A stretch of DNA of 13,701 nt from Gracilaria vermiculophylla. Lineage: Eukaryota > Rhodophyta > Florideophyceae > Gracilariales > Gracilariaceae. The notes below the pieces were generated by a model. That model made no database searches. It was not told where the DNA came from and saw only the letters and a program-made list of their open reading frames with translations. Positions 6,919-13,701 of the stretch are shown piece after piece. The position numbers were made by a program, and so were the translations under genes. The DNA is taken from the NCBI GenBank assembly GCA_019155205.2, contig JAHNZQ020003149.1, forward strand, positions 1,583,423-1,597,123, given 5' to 3'. The number at the start of each line of letters is the position of its first letter. Positions within the stretch are counted from its first letter, which is position 1.

Positions 6919-8000
6919 TAATACACACGACGTGCCAGAACGGCCCAAAGATTTTGAATGGGATTCGTGTCGGATACACGGCTACGCCTTGACAGTAAAC
7001 GAATGTTTTTCGAAGTAAACCAATCCTTAGAGTGCCTAGATACTTGAATACGACAGTTGTCTTCCTGGAAAATCCATGATTTTTTGTGCGTTAGAGCGGC
7101 CCAATCTAATATATTATCAGCGAGGAGCTTCGTATATTTTGTAGAGTTCTGGTATCCATTCATAGTTAAGAAGGGATATCTCTGAAAATAATAAAAACAG
7201 CCCCAAATTATGAGACCTTCTCCTCCTATGTAATGTTTAGAAAACAAACGCTTTTTCGAGTCCACTGCATGCCAATAGGAAAAAACCCCATAAGGGCCGT
7301 CCAAATTAAATTTCGTCTGATCAGAAAGTGCTACTTTGCGCCACTGCAATGTAATCCAAGTAACGTATTCTTCAGCCTAATCCAAACGGGCTTTTTTATG
7401 ATTTGTAGTTGCAAAGCAAGTGTGTTTTGGTTTTTTGTATACAAACTGGTTTTTGTATTCAAGCATACGACGGATGGAAGAAACGGATAATGGTAGCTGC
7501 AGATTGCTTTACAGCATGAAACTACCATCCCCGGTTTTTTAGCTTCATTGAAGAGCCTTCGTTCCGTCGGACTCTGAGCTTTTGAGGTCTACCATTTCTT
7601 CTTTTCGTTTCATACGCTTCCGGCGCATTCAAATAATTTGTGACAACTGTCTTAGAACGTTTAATAGCTGCCGCAATCTTCCAGTTTGATAGATTCAGTC
7701 CATGAAGGGCTTTAATCGCAATGGTTTTTATATTCCATAGAAAAGATCCAAGAGGCATGTTTAAAGGTTTGATTAGCTCTGTAAAGAAAATAAAAGCCCG
7801 GAATGTATGGCCAAGGTGTATGCACGATGTATACAAGGTTCACGACTGGCCTTATTAGGCGCAAACCGTACCTCTACTGTTTCGGTCTTATTTTTCTGGC
7901 ATACTCTGTATTCTTTTGTATACATTTGTGAGTTTACGCTTTATGAAGTTCTGCAATCAAAAATGAGGAACTAATGTACAGCAGTGCAAATTTTTCATTT

Positions 8001-8037
8001 CAGAATTTGTATTACAGAATTCTGTAACGCATATTAC
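8001..8037 (+). repeat. left terminal inverted repeat of the Harbinger-like element
   Basis: The repeat contains the perfect 16-bp palindrome TTACAGAATTCTGTAA (8012-8027). ACAGAATTCTGTAAC (8014-8028) differs at one base from the inverse of the right-end motif. Confidence 0.6.
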
Positions 8038-8126
8038 GCTTACGGAAAAGTAGCGCCGGCGTGAGTACGAGTTCCCCCCGGCCTAAGGTACGAGCAGCCT
8101 TGGTAAACACTCTCTACATTGTCACC

Positions 8127-9311
8127 ATGGGAACTGGCAGGCAGAAAGACCAACGCCTGCGCCCGTTGCGCGAACGAGAAGCAACTTGGATATTGGCGCT
8201 CATGAACCTTGCGTCTCGACATATGTCGCGGGGTGGATCAATCGTCGCAAAAACTGCAGCCATCACCGCTGTAGCTGCACGGTACTTGCAGGAAAGTTGC
8301 GAACTGCAACTTCACCTACAGCGCTCTAATCGGGTCAGCGCATCTCAATTCACATTCAACTTCAACAAGTTTACTGAGGCGGAATCCTTGCTTCACTTTA
8401 AATTTCAGAAAAAGGATATTGCTCGTGTAGCCTCAGCAATTGGGTGGCCGCAGCATCAGACAAGTACTCACAGAAACCGCTACAGCGTCAGCTCCCTCCT
8501 TTCGGCATGCGTGATTTTACGAAGGTTAGCGTCGCCGGCAAGGTGGGAGGAACTTGAGATCATGTTCGGAAAGCACGCCTCTCAGTTATCCGAGATATTT
8601 TGGGAAGGACTCGAAAACTTCATTGAAAAGCGTGCTCACCTCTTAACCAGCCCGATTGACGCCCAATTCATGTCTCAGCATGCGCACCGCTATGCAACGG
8701 CAATACATCAGAAATGCGGTGGACTTTCAAACTGCGTGTCTTTCATAGACGGAACGGTAATAGGTATAGCAAGGCCGAAAGGATTCGACGTTCAGAGAGT
8801 AGTTTGCAATGGCCACGAGAGAAAGCATGCGCTCAAATTCCAAGTAATTAGTAGCCCCGATGGACTCATTTTTCACGCATACGGGCCTATGGAGGGCCGC
8901 CGACATGACTGGACGCCATACACAAGAAGCGGCATAGAGGAACACCTACCTAAAATTCTTCAAGTTAGCGGAGTGAAATACTGCATATACGGAAACTCGG
9001 GATATAACAGACGCTGGTTTTTGGAGGTTCCTTTTCAGGGAAGCAACCTCGCCGCTAATCCGCACGCGTTTAATAAGACTATGTCATCTGTTCGCATTAC
9101 GGTCGAGTGGGTTTTCAAAGAATTGAAGTTGTACTTTACTACTGTGGACTACAAACGAAAACTGAAAGTCTTTGAGTCGCCGGTGGCTTCGCTCTACCTT
9201 GCAACTATGCTGCTTACAAACATCCGCAATTGTGTATACAGAAATCAGATTGCGAGATACTTTGACTGCTCGCCGCCCTTGCTTGAACAATATCTTCTGC
9301 ACCGTTCCTAG
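8127..9311 (+). CDS. PIF/Harbinger-like DDE transposase, second Asp replaced by Asn
   Basis: The start is ATG 8127 in GTCACCATGGG, a near-perfect Kozak context; the frame is open further upstream from a GTG at 8061 but without ATG. The product is 394 residues, a normal Harbinger transposase length. An N-terminal helical region ('LLSACVILRRLASPARWEEL', about residues 120-150) precedes the DDE_Tnp_4-type core: D208 in 'VSFIDGTVIGIARP', 'GRRHDW' after it, and E327 in 'VRITVEWVFKEL'. The second catalytic position, normally Asp in a GDxGY-like motif, reads 'IYGNSGYN' with N290 (AAC at 8994-8996; GAC would be one G-to-A step). The C-terminus 'DYKRKLKVFESPVASLYLAT' is typical of the family. The protein would cut and paste the element with the Myb-like partner bound to the ends; without the Asp, catalysis should fail although the frame is intact. 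Confidence 0.88.
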   Translation: MGTGRQKDQRLRPLREREATWILALMNLASRHMSRGGSIVAKTAAITAVAARYLQESCELQLHLQRSNRVSASQFTFNFNKFTEAESLLHFKFQKKDIARVASAIGWPQHQTSTHRNRYSVSSLLSACVILRRLASPARWEELEIMFGKHASQLSEIFWEGLENFIEKRAHLLTSPIDAQFMSQHAHRYATAIHQKCGGLSNCVSFIDGTVIGIARPKGFDVQRVVCNGHERKHALKFQVISSPDGLIFHAYGPMEGRRHDWTPYTRSGIEEHLPKILQVSGVKYCIYGNSGYNRRWFLEVPFQGSNLAANPHAFNKTMSSVRITVEWVFKELKLYFTTVDYKRKLKVFESPVASLYLATMLLTNIRNCVYRNQIARYFDCSPPLLEQYLLHRS

Positions 9312-9438
9312 GCTATATTTGAGGGCCCTCGAGTACCACATAGTGCTAATTGTCAGCTTGTGCCGTATATTTGTTGGATGTTACGTAAGAGTATGTCCAC
9401 ATGAAGAGTATTTCAAGTTACCTGAAAGGCAAATCTGT

Positions 9439-10206
9439 TTACTTTTTAGCTAAAGCACTAACTAGCAACATGTACTTTTCCATTCCGAGCTCTTGGGCTT
9501 TCTGACGTTCTTCTTTACGCTCTTGTCGATCACGCTCGAATTCTCCTCGGTATGCTTTTATGTTTTTCCGTTCAAAGTTTAGTCGTTCACGTTCTAGCTC
9601 AATGCGAGCCAGGTCTGCTTCTCGCAGCTGAGCACCAAAGCGATCCATTTCCCCGCTTGAGTTGATTGGTAAATTCCTTTTCATCTTCTTTGGGGTCGTG
9701 CCCGGTTGTTCGCAGGCGTCTTCGGTCTCGCTTATCGACCTTCGACGCGTTGTACTCATGTCCACTATGTCCTCACCAATTTTTACTTTTTCATATTCTG
9801 CCGCCTGATGAGCTGCCCTTTTCACCCCCTTGGCGGTGATCAAGTCATCACGTGCCTCCTTCATGCCCATTAGCAGCTCTTCAACTTCTTCCATCTCGCC
9901 GCCAACCCCTGAAATTCGCTGGTTGACGGCGTCGCCCTTATCGAACTGCTCTTGAAGTCTTCTGTAGCGGTCTCGCACTGTCTTCCACGTGACCTTTTGC
10001 GTACTGTGTGGATTAGCGTTGACATTTGTAGCACCCTCTTCAAAACAGGTTTGAAGCTTACCGTAGGCTGCTACGTGCGCTTTGGACGCCGAAACGTCGC
10101 GGAGTATGGCGAGATCTTCCGCTGGACTGAAGCGGGAGTGGCGTCCGGCCTTCGGACGATAAGGTTCGGATGATGACAAATCGTCGGTAGCGGTGACTTC
10201 TGCCAT
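9439..10206 (-). CDS. trihelix/Myb-like DNA-binding protein of the Harbinger-like element
   Basis: I prefer the ATG at 10204-10206 (255 residues) because the domain begins soon after it; an in-frame ATG at 10321-10323 would add 39 residues rich in Cys and Pro with no visible domain. Residues about 25-90 are a SANT/trihelix-like domain: 'RFSPAEDLAILRDVSASKAH', then 'VTWKTVRDRYRRLQEQF' with the conserved Trp and Arg-rich third helix. 'SGVGGEMEEVEELLMGMKEA' follows. 'TPKKMKR' near 171-177 is a likely nuclear localisation signal. Residues about 185-245 are Glu/Arg/Lys-rich and predict a coiled coil. In Harbinger elements this second protein brings the transposase into the nucleus and to the terminal repeats. 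There is no stop or frameshift. Convergent placement with the transposase supports one element. Confidence 0.82.
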   Translation of the reverse strand: MAEVTATDDLSSSEPYRPKAGRHSRFSPAEDLAILRDVSASKAHVAAYGKLQTCFEEGATNVNANPHSTQKVTWKTVRDRYRRLQEQFDKGDAVNQRISGVGGEMEEVEELLMGMKEARDDLITAKGVKRAAHQAAEYEKVKIGEDIVDMSTTRRRSISETEDACEQPGTTPKKMKRNLPINSSGEMDRFGAQLREADLARIELERERLNFERKNIKAYRGEFERDRQERKEERQKAQELGMEKYMLLVSALAKK

Positions 10207-10395
10207 AAGTTGGGGCGTGCAGGTAGGACTTAGTGCTGCTTGGTAGAGGCGCCATCTCCGTCCCGTCGGGCTGCATAAATGCGTACAGAAAAAATTTGGC
10301 GCCAACTTGCAGACAGCTGTCATAGACTGCCGCGCTTTCGTTTCTCACGGACATTCACTAACTAGGCACTTTTCAGCTACTTTGCTCACAAGACA

Positions 10396-10410
10396 GTTGC
10401 AGAGTTCTGT
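10396..10410 (+). repeat. subterminal repeat copy GTTGCAGAGTTCTGT
   Basis: It differs at one base from GTTGCAGAATTCTGT at 10456-10470, 60 bp away, and its inverse matches ACAGAATTCTGTAAC at the left end with two differences. Repeated motifs near both ends are candidate binding sites for the Myb-like protein. Confidence 0.5.
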
Positions 10411-10425
10411 ATCATTTCTACAGCT

Positions 10426-10469
10426 GTTACACGCATTGCGGAATTCTTAGAAATGGTTGCAGAATTCTG
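10426..10469 (-). repeat. right terminal inverted repeat of the Harbinger-like element
   Basis: On the minus strand it starts CAGAATTCTGCAACCATTTC and ends ATGCGTGTAAC, which aligns with the left end (ACGCATATTAC) with one gap. Confidence 0.6.
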
Positions 10470-10483
10470 TTTGCATGATCTCT

Positions 10484-10811
10484 CTATTGTGTAAAAAGTA
10501 CTGCTGATTTCTGTACTTGATTTGTTTTATTTATACCAGGTTTTAAACAGCTTCAACTTAATGCTTGTTTGAGGTGTTTTCTTTTTTCCTTTTTAGCTGA
10601 GGCGCAGGTCCTATATTGTTGACCCTCACTGTAATGTGGCGAATTAAAAGTATCCTTGCTTGCAATGTGGAGGTCTTTGAGACATAATTACTGGAGAGCA
10701 GATGGTTTATATATCTTTTTCCTACAGTTATATTTAGATGTTGTGCAAAATGTAGCGTAGAATACAGTCGTTGCGCACGTTTTACGGTTAATATGATATT
10801 GAAACGCACTG
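10484..10811 (-). mobile_element. Tc1-like 5' fragment E
   Basis: The minus strand from 10811 begins CAGTGCGTTTCAATATCATA and continues with ACCGTAAAACGTGCGCAACG. This follows the 5' end of relic C base by base for over 100 bp, including a TTTTGCACAA / ATATTGCACAA segment. Where relic C encodes 'KTPRGSLLSTQER', this copy has 'KTSTLQAR' and then loses similarity. Only the terminal repeat, leader and first codons survive. No TA is seen just outside the end (GCAAATGTA), so the boundary has decayed. Confidence 0.6.
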
Positions 10812-11102
10812 CAAATGTATGTACAGCAGGCTGCATCACAGTTGTCGAGAAAAAAGAGAGATGTCAAGTACTGAGTTAAGGTAATGCAATTGAAGTTTTG
10901 AACAATGTTCGGATGTCGTGGTCTGCGTGTTATGTTGTTTTCTATGGTTTTATACAGTGTCGTAAGCCTGGGCATCATAAATATCAACAGCCGCGAGTTT
11001 TGTAACTCTGAAAATGGGAGAAATCATCACTGGCATCATTTTGTAAGAGGTGGTGTTTCCTACGAATAAAATTCGTTGGCCTTATTCAAGTTTCGCCCAC
11101 TG
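10812..11102 (-). mobile_element. possible Tc1-like end or MITE F
   Basis: The minus strand from 11102 reads CAGTGGGCGAAACTTGAATA followed by AGGCCAACG, flanked by TA (11103-11104). AATAAGGCCA is also found in the terminal repeat of element B (CTAATAAGGCCAGTC). No transposase frame is recognisable inside and no clear left partner is seen; TACAGCAGGC near 10821 is a weak candidate. It may be a 290-bp non-autonomous derivative or the stub of a longer element. Otherwise this stretch shows no gene. Confidence 0.3.
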
Positions 11103-11104
11103 TA

Positions 11105-12366
11105 CTGACTGATTCAAAAACATATGATATGCTGTGAAACATCAAAAAAGACTCCCGAATGTATACTGTATGCCTACAAAAATAGGTTTCAGAAAAAGTA
11201 AAGTTAAATAACCGTTTTAAAAACATTTGATCATCAATAACAAATCTTTACTGAGCAACGCTCGATAGTTTATCTTGTATCCGTTTTGCTTTATAACGCG
11301 AATGCAATGTTTCGGCATTGAATTGATGTACTTTTCCGTGGTGGAAATTGTAATAAACTTCCAGCAATTATTATGATAGTTTTTGAGTTCAAAAACTATC
11401 TAAAATTTCTTTTCGTACGCATTAACCATCCTCGCCAGCAGTCTTCACACGTTTCCGATTTCCGATGGGGTTCAAATCTGGTGAGCGCGTCGAGCACTCT
11501 AAAACAGATACCTCTGACTCCTGTAGCCAATTTTTGATTAAAGATGCAGTTTGTACAGGCGCATTATCCTGTTGATAAATGAGGTCTTCTTCATGGACAC
11601 ATAAACCAAAAGTTGGCAAGTAATTGTACAGAACTTGATATTTTTCCTCATTTTTGGTTGTTTCAATACATGCAAATTTAGTGAGAAGTTTTTATAAATG
11701 CCCACCCAGACCAATGCAGAGTCTCTATTTGAATAACTGGTATAAAATTCATAACGTTCCAATTAAAATCGGCACAGTAAAATTTTTAGCAAACTAGTAA
11801 GTCCAAACTGAACTTTTTTTCATCAGTAAAAATAACATTATCCCATTCTTTTTTCCACTTAACTTTTCCAACGCACCAGTTACCTCTCTTTTGTTTGTAA
11901 TCTTGGAGAAAGACTTTTTTGTAAATCTTTATACTTTAATAAATTTGTGTTGTTTATCTGTTTCAATGCAGTTGATTTGGAAACGTTGACGTTGAGATTT
12001 ATTGCAAATGTTTTGCACGATACTTTTCTTTTGCCCAATTTTCTTTTAATTATGGAATGAGCTTGTAGAGCGTCCCGAAGATCCTTTCAATCCATAAAGA
12101 GATAGAATTATGAGAAAAGTAGTAAGTATGACTCTAGAATGCTGTAATTTTCGAGCGACAGCACTGTTGGAGTATTTCTCGGCCTTTAACGTTATGATTT
12201 GAAGCCGTTCTTGCGTTGAAAGTAAAGAACCTCGAGGCGTTTTTACTATAAAGAAGGCGTTATACATATCTCCTTGAAACAGTTCTATGAAAACTTTGTG
12301 CAATATCGAGCCTACAGTACAGTTTTGACGCACTTTTTAGGAGTAATATGTTTTAGAAACGCACTG
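11105..12366 (-). mobile_element. Tc1-like element C, near full length (1,262 bp)
   Basis: The right end on the minus strand is CAGTGCGTTTCTAAAACATA, flanked by TA at 12367-12368. The left end on the plus strand is CTGACTGATTCAAAAACATA, flanked by TA at 11103-11104. The ends align without gaps over 27 bases with 16 matches, concentrated in the TTC-AAAACATAT core. Length and TA flanks fit Tc1/mariner. Confidence 0.68.
11217..12246 (-). pseudogene. Tc1-like transposase relic C
   Basis: The N-terminus reads 'KTPRGSLLSTQERLQIITLK' and a helix-turn-helix ('NSAVARKLQHSRVILTTFL'); the initiator ATG is gone. The middle contains 'NLNVNVSKSTALKQ' and 'KQKRGNWCVGKVKW' in shifting frames. The first catalytic Asp is in 'DNVIFTDEKKF' near 11820. 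The second is in 'YQQDNAPVQTASLI'. The third acid position, 34 residues later, reads 'SPDLNPIGN' with GGA (11461-11463) instead of a Glu codon. The C-terminus 'LLARMVNAYEKKF' and 'KYINSMPKHCIRVIKQNGYK' follows in another frame and stops at 11217-11219. At least three frameshifts and several stops make it non-functional. Confidence 0.82.
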
Positions 12367-12397
12367 TACATCAGGCACGCCTAACAAAAACTTCCTA

Positions 12398-13530
12398 CAG
12401 TGCGTTTTAAAATCATATGACGCCTAAAAAAGGCGCCAAAGTAGTATTATAGTGCGCTTTTTGCATAACACATAAATAAAAACGGTTTCATAATCATAAC
12501 ACTACATCATCAACATCCATCATTATAGCTGGAGGATTACCTCTTTTGCGCTCCGAATAGCCTGGCATTGTAGAATTGAAAGCGAATGGAAAATCATATG
12601 CTGATATCGGCCGCCATTTGAAGCATCATCCGGATACAATTCTCCGTTTTCTTAGAAACCGAGCAAGTTATGGAAAATCTACAGGGCATCTACACCCTCT
12701 CAGTTCTGCAGATAGGCTCGGTATAAAACGGGAACTGTTTCGAGGAAACGTTTCGTGCAAGAAAACTCCAAAAAACGTAAACCTAAATGTATCGAAATCA
12801 ACAATATGGAGAGAAATGAATAAGAAAAATTTATTCAAGTATAAAAGGATGAATCAAAAAGTCCTTCTAGAAGATCATCATAAGCAAAAAAGAATTAATT
12901 GGTGTGTGAACATGGAGTACTGGAAAGCTCAATGCCACAGAGTCATACTTTCTGATAAAATAGGTTCATTTTGAATGGTCCAGATTGTTTTAAATATTAC
13001 TGGCATGATCTTAGAAAGGAATATTCCAAATTTTATACAAGACATTCTGGAGGCGATTCTGCATTGGTATGGGCTGGTAAATCAAAATACGAAAAAACAG
13101 AAACTGCCTTTATTGATGATAATAAAGACTCTGAACGCTACTAAGTTTTTTATAAATGCATGCTACCTTATGGATATTGTGTACGCGGAGAAAATTTTGT
13201 TTTTTAACAAGATAATGCCCTAGTCCACAAATCTAAACTGGTGTCAGACTGGCTTCAAGAAGCAAATACTCAGGTTATAGAATGGCCAGCGTGCTCATAG
13301 GACTAGAACCCCATTTAAAATGTATGGGGTTTATTATCAAGAATGGTCTATGCCCATGGCAGGCAGTTTGGGGTTTAGAATTTGAAAAACTGTATTAAGA
13401 AATGCCCGGAAAATATTTCAATTTCAACAGTTAATGGCTACATCAATTCAATGCCTAAACGGTGAATTAGCGTTATTCAGACAAAAGATGGAAGAATTAG
13501 TTACTAGAGGTCTTACGAGAACAATTCTTT
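12398..13530 (+). mobile_element. Tc1-like element D, right end missing
   Basis: It begins CAGTGCGTTTTAAAATCATA, then TGACGCCTAAAAAAGGCGCC, preceded by TA (12396-12397), the same terminal repeat as element C. The inverse CGCACTG end expected after 13500 is not found; GC-rich sequence with a hairpin starts at about 13540, so the right end is lost or replaced. Confidence 0.65.
12528..13500 (+). pseudogene. Tc1-like transposase relic D
   Basis: An N-terminal helix-turn-helix region ('ELKANGKSYADIGRHLKHHP', 'TILRFLRNRASYGKSTG') runs open from an in-frame TAG at about 12558 to the first catalytic Asp in 'VILSDK' (about 12950). A frameshift follows, then 'NGPDCFKYYWHDLRKEYSKF' and 'YTRHSGGDSALVWAG'. 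A further shift leads to the second Asp in 'QDNALVHKSKLVSDWLQEA'. The third position reads 'NPI*N', TAA at 13316-13318 replacing a Glu codon, with two more stops replacing Pro and Leu of 'SPDLNP'. 'VWGLLSRMVYAHGRQF' and a C-terminus 'YINSMPKR' follow; a TGA stands where relic C has Cys. The copy is extensively broken and cannot make transposase. Confidence 0.82.
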
Positions 13531-13541
13531 CGTGAGAAACG

Positions 13542-13600
13542 CGGAAACTGAAGTGCAATGCCCGCTAGGCGGCTTTTTTTTGGCACTTCGTCTTTTTCCG
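13542..13600. repeat. imperfect hairpin with GAAGTGC/GCACTTC arms
   Basis: GAAGTGC (13549-13555) pairs with GCACTTC (13583-13589), and CGGAAA (13542-13547) with TTTCCG (13595-13600). The loop holds a GCCGCC-like pair and a run of eight T. It marks the sharp change from AT-rich relic D to GC-rich sequence and may be the end of another element that continues past the window. Confidence 0.45.
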
Positions 13601-13701
13601 GAAGTCCCAGTTAGTTCCTTGTTTATGACTAGGAATACCCGGCAGGGCCGGTGAGGGTGATGCACACGTGGCAACCGGCTGGTCGAAATGCGTCGTGGCA
13701 A
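13601..13701. other. GC-rich tail running off the window, nothing assigned
   Basis: A minus-strand open frame enters from the right edge and covers 13513-13701 (62 codons, basic C-terminal half). It has no recognised motif and overlaps the hairpin, so I do not call it a gene. Confidence 0.3.

Larger units (their letters stand above)
6203..7758 (-). pseudogene. Tc1-like transposase relic B, interrupted by a solo LTR
   Basis: The start is the ATG at 7756-7758. The N-terminal helix-turn-helix reads 'IKALHGLNLSNWKIAAAIKR' followed by a 'RRNGRPQKL' GRPR-type link. A frameshift lies between about 7560 and 7470, and a TAG interrupts 'ARLD*AEEYVTW'. The catalytic domain has 'VALSDQTKFNLDGP' (Asp codon 7320-7322), 'IIWGCF', and 'IFQEDNC' (Asp codon 7059-7061). 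At the third acid the motif reads 'NPIQNLWAVLARRVY', with CAA (6954-6956) for the expected Glu codon, 34 residues after the second Asp. After 'RRVYYN' the LTR intervenes, then the C-terminus resumes 'ARQFSTLAE' and ends 'GTKTKY' with a stop at 6203-6205. The family cuts and pastes at TA sites; this copy is dead. Confidence 0.85.
5981..7879 (-). mobile_element. Tc1-like element B, split by a solo LTR
   Basis: The right end on the minus strand reads CAGTAGAGGTACGGTTTGCG from 7879 and continues CCTAATAAGGCCAGTC. The left end reads CAGTGCGCGTCTAAAGAATA from 5981 and continues AGACTGGTC, the same repeat with an internal gap. Without the 554-bp LTR and its duplicated 5 bp the element is about 1.34 kb, the usual Tc1 size. 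Its coding sequence differs from relics A, C, D and E, so it is a separate subfamily. TA target dinucleotides are not clear at the ends, so the limits may be off by a few bases. Confidence 0.65.
8001..10469. mobile_element. PIF/Harbinger-like element with convergent transposase and Myb-like genes
   Basis: Two open genes point at each other, transposase (+) and trihelix/Myb-like (-), with 127 bp between their stops. This is the standard two-gene content of PIF/Harbinger elements. Imperfect inverted repeats enclose them: CAGAATTTG... at 8001 and, on the other strand, CAGAATTCTGCAACC... from 10469; both lead into GAATTCTGTAACGCATATTAC-like sequence. The element would be 2,469 bp. TTT flanks both proposed ends, which is too simple to count as a target duplication, so the true ends may lie slightly further out (CAGCAGT occurs inverted at about 7979 and 10511). 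Confidence 0.75.

Noticed and set aside
8061..8126. GTG-started N-terminal extension of the Harbinger-like transposase
   Set aside because: The ATG at 8127 has a Kozak-like context and the extension has no domain; eukaryotic starts at GTG are rare.
10688..10987. 99-residue minus-strand ORF
   Set aside because: It crosses the end of fragment E at 10811 and has no recognisable motif.
13513..13701. 62-codon minus-strand ORF at the right edge
   Set aside because: No recognised motif, no ATG within the window, and it overlaps the hairpin.
1..13701. Bacterial-style operons, ribosome-binding sites, CRISPR arrays, rRNA or tRNA genes
   Set aside because: None seen. The only tRNA-like match is the 13-nt complement serving as primer-binding site, and the element types are eukaryotic.

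Overview
The window is eukaryotic and consists almost entirely of transposable elements. No host gene, rRNA, tRNA or CRISPR array is recognisable. It holds cut-and-paste DNA transposons of three superfamilies (pogo-like, Tc1-like, PIF/Harbinger-like), a Copia-type LTR retroelement primed by half of the initiator tRNA-Met, and a solo LTR. The host cannot be named from the sequence. The Harbinger pair (transposase plus trihelix/Myb-like protein) and the Copia integrase resemble what I recall from oomycetes, red algae and marine invertebrates, so a marine or protist-like host is a weak inference.

Layout. 1-1409 (-): a pogo/CENP-B-type transposase, intact as far as the window shows and running off the left edge. 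1410-2230: a perfect-armed hairpin, GC-rich unassigned sequence and an intron-like tract. 2234-about 5106 (+): a Copia-like element with candidate 5' LTR, tRNA-iMet primer-binding site, gag-protease, integrase and a linker, all in one frame broken by two stop codons. It is cut off before reverse transcriptase. 5107-5420: GC-rich unassigned sequence. 5500-5960 (-): Tc1-like relic A. 5981-7879 (-): Tc1-like relic B of another subfamily, split by a solo LTR (6360-6913, TG...CA ends, 5-bp target duplication). 8001-10469: a complete-looking Harbinger-like element with convergent transposase (+) and Myb-like gene (-). 10484-10811 (-): Tc1-like 5' fragment E. 10812-11102: a possible MITE or relic F. 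11105-12366 (-): Tc1-like relic C. 12398-about 13530 (+): Tc1-like relic D. 13542-13600: a second hairpin in GC-rich sequence that runs to the edge.

How the parts relate. The transposases act on terminal repeats rather than with neighbouring genes. Relics A, C, D and E belong to one Tc1-like family, with ends starting CAGTGCGTTT. Only the pogo ORF and the two Harbinger ORFs are free of stops, and the Harbinger transposase has Asn where the second catalytic Asp is expected. In all three Tc1-like relics where the third catalytic position can be read, the Glu codon is changed, each time differently. The best-supported event is the solo LTR in relic B: removing it with one target duplication rejoins the interrupted transposase in frame. 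I found no new multi-gene system. The most noteworthy points are the RT-less Copia element whose gag start codon lies inside its primer-binding site, the D-to-N Harbinger transposase, and a probably uncatalogued LTR family.
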